Shown: positions 61,774 through 64,000 of the stretch, in pieces
Numbering within the stretch: position 1 is the first letter of the stretch
Layout: each line of letters starts with the position of its first letter
DNA from: Rostratula benghalensis
Lineage: Eukaryota; Chordata; Aves; Charadriiformes; Rostratulidae
DNA: 64,000 nucleotides
Reading direction: 5' to 3'
NCBI GenBank assembly: GCA_013399305.1
Contig: VXAI01000028.1
Span: 4,975,086 to 5,039,085 of the forward strand
Translations under genes and position numbers: made by a program
The notes under the pieces: model-generated
The model's database searches: none
The model's input: only the letters and a program-made list of their open reading frames with translations
What the model was told of the DNA's origin: nothing

Positions 61774-64000
61774 TTGCCCCTTGGCTCCTGCTTTCTGAGC
61801 ACATCCCTCAGAGAGCACAGGACTCCTGTAGGGCTGGACCTGGCCTGGCACAGGGCACAGCAGCCTCCAGCTGTGCTGCTCACTGGAGACTGCCTAGGGG
61901 AATGGAGCTGCCCTTTCTGCTGCTCTCAGATGGGCAGTTTTGTGCCTTTTTGCACATTTTGTAATCCAGCCAATCCTGTAGGTCCCCTCCAGCTCCCTGT
62001 GTGCAGTAGTAAGGGCCCACAAGCCCCCCACAGACACTATGCATCCCCAGCCATCCCCACCACCTCTGTTTCCAGCAAGCACAGCCCCTGTCAGCCCTTG
62101 ACAGGCTGCTGCTGGCTGCACCCAACGTGGGAGGGCAAGTCTGGGACAGGAAACCAAAGGAAATGGTGTGAGGACACAAGGTGCAGAGGGTTTTCCTCCT
62201 CATCTCTGCCCAGATCTGCAGCGTGCTCAGCAGACACATTGCACTCCTGATTTTCAGAGGATGCTGGAGACACAGGGGAGCCCAGGGATGCAGCAGTTTT
62301 CAGCAGGTTTCAACAGGTTCTTCAGTAGGTTTCAGCAGGTGTGAAAGGCAGGCAGCTGGTGCACCGGGCCCCATGCTCCATGCTCATCATTTTCACAGTC
62401 CAAGTGGAAAGGCTACTCTTGCTGCTGGGGTTTGGGGGGCAGCTGTGGGGGATTTTTCTTTTTAGCCTTTTTTTTTCGATATGGCAATGCAATGCCAACA
62501 GATGGAGCTGTTCAGAGTGCAGGCCGCTCACTTTGGCAGAGCACAGAGGAAGTAGCGGACGAGCATGGAATTCTAATTATTAAACATAATGAGAGATGAA
62601 TCATCTCCAAGCAGGGGACAAACTCAATTTACTATGCTAAAGTGAAAAATAAGTCTGTCACCAAAGCTATAGCGGAGAACAGGGAAGTCCCCAGATTTCT
62701 CCATCTCTGCATGTGAGGATGTTCTGTCTCAGGAGAGAGGAAGGGCTCATAACACCCCTTCAGCAGAGGGCTGGAACCTCACAGCCCTGTGCTGGACTCA
62801 CATCATCACTCAACAGAGCTTCAAATCAAAAGAATACATCGTGCAGGACTTCTTCCTTCCCATCAGCTTAATCCTGGTCTTCAATGCCCAGGACACATTG
62901 GCACGTCACAGAGTTTTCCCCCATCATATCCTTGGAGTTGAATCAAAGTCCTCAACCTTCTTCCCTAAACTGAGGCCACAAGTGCAGCATGAAGCCCCCA
63001 CAGCTCACCAGCAGCAAGGGATGTGCTACACACTACCAAGAGGACAGGAAAGAGGAAAGAGTAAACCACAGGTGACCCTTCTCGGATTTGTGTATGCATA
63101 CATGCGGGCAGTGAATTTGAGAGCTGCATTGTTTCACCAGAGAGCAATCCACTCCAGTGCTGTTACTTTTTCTTTTTTTCCTGGCATGATAGACCAAAAC
63201 AAAATGTGTTTGGTGCCATCATTGGCACATGACTGACAAAGAACAAGGTCTTGCAGCCTGTCTGCCAGTGAAATATAAATAATCAGAAATTTTCAGATGA
63301 GGAGATGTCAGCTCTCACTTGAAAGACTCTTGCCTTTTTGCCTTTTTTCAGATAAGAAGAATTTATTAGTTACCAGGCGTGGTACAAACAAACTGCATCA
63401 GTACAGAAAGCAGACATAGAATTTTTTTCACCTTCACCAGCTCCGTTGTTGCCATCATGGATGCACCGGCTCCTTCAGGTGGTATTCAGTGCAAGCCTGG
63501 CACTACATTATTGCGTAGCTGATTTTCACCAGTTGTGAAAAATCTAAGCAATACAAAAGGAAAAAAAAAAGGGAAAAAATCTCACCCTTTTGCACCAACC
63601 TAAAAAGTTCTAAATTGTGAATCAAGTCATTCTTAATCACTAGAACAAATTATGCTTGGCTTCTTCCAGATTTGTGCTAACTGGAGCTCACAGAAACAGC
63701 TAACAGTAACTGGGAAAAAATCCTGCTGGGATCCTCAAGGGACTCATCAGTCTCCTTTCAATTCAGGAACTTACTGTAGTTCTTTATTCTTTCTCACCAC
63801 ATACATTAATTTAATTGGGGAAACTGAATTGTTTACGCTCTGTTAACAGTATTGGACAACTGATGCCATTGGGGAAAGAGAAGAAAGAGGACCAGGGAAG
63901 AATGGAAAGAACAGGACATAAAGATGGATGGACGTAAAGACAGCACACACATATCCAAACCTTATTAACAGGAGCACAGTAACCTGAAAAAACCCACACA
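61774..64000. other. Intergenic, G/C-richer then AT-rich (last part)
   Basis: About 61.5-62.5 kb is richer in C and G, inflating open-frame length (one of 196 codons at 61660-62250 on + begins inside the minisatellite). No CpG density suggesting a promoter, no splice-bounded coding block. The end of the window is AT-rich with an A-run near 63561-63570. Confidence 0.55.
62291..62340. repeat. 10-bp tandem repeat, about five copies
   Basis: Imperfect units of the form CAGCAGGTTT, with copies CAGCAGTTTT, CAGCAGGTTT, CAACAGGTTC and so on. It lies in the same G/C-richer patch as the minisatellite at 61.5 kb. Confidence 0.7.

Noticed and set aside
61660..62250. 196-codon open frame on the + strand, the longest in the window
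   Set aside because: It begins in the 67-bp minisatellite, which is out of frame from unit to unit, and runs through G/C-rich sequence where stops are scarce. Other frames on both strands are also open there and no domain is visible.

Overview
The window is animal genomic DNA carrying one complete protein-coding gene, isthmin 1 (ISM1), on the + strand, followed by a long stretch with no recognisable gene. The gene is a vertebrate ISM1 by its protein sequence, its six-exon structure with GT-AG introns, and its TSP1 plus AMOP domains. A CR1 3' tail in intron 4 and several decayed CR1/L3- or MIR-type tails, with no mammalian Alu, B1 or young L1 sequence, suggest a sauropsid, most probably a bird. 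The species cannot be fixed from the sequence alone.

Layout. A CpG-rich promoter and first exon lie at the left edge (1 to about 700). Coding exons are 40-168, 21468-21704, 30081-30348, 33405-33548, 36164-36253 and 37914-38431. Spliced, they give 1,386 nt, or 461 codons plus a stop, with intron phases 0, 0, 1, 1, 1. Introns are about 21.3, 8.4, 3.1, 2.6 and 1.7 kb. The AT-rich 3'UTR begins at 38432; candidate polyadenylation signals lie at 39784, 40900 and 41138. From about 41.2 kb to 64 kb I found no convincing exon on either strand. That stretch holds decayed interspersed repeats, simple repeats, a minisatellite of about 67 bp near 61.5-61.8 kb, and an exact 22-bp repeat about 1.1 kb apart.

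The predicted protein is secreted: a leucine-rich signal peptide, a long acidic and Trp-containing linker, one TSP1 repeat encoded by a single symmetric exon, and a C-terminal AMOP domain encoded mostly by the last exon. One substitution stands out: the AMOP tripeptide reported in mammals as an integrin-binding RKD reads RKN here.

The many short open frames elsewhere look like chance or antisense shadows. I see no operon, CRISPR array, tRNA or rRNA, intact mobile element, or evidence of a new multi-gene system. The findings below are therefore modest and labelled as such.
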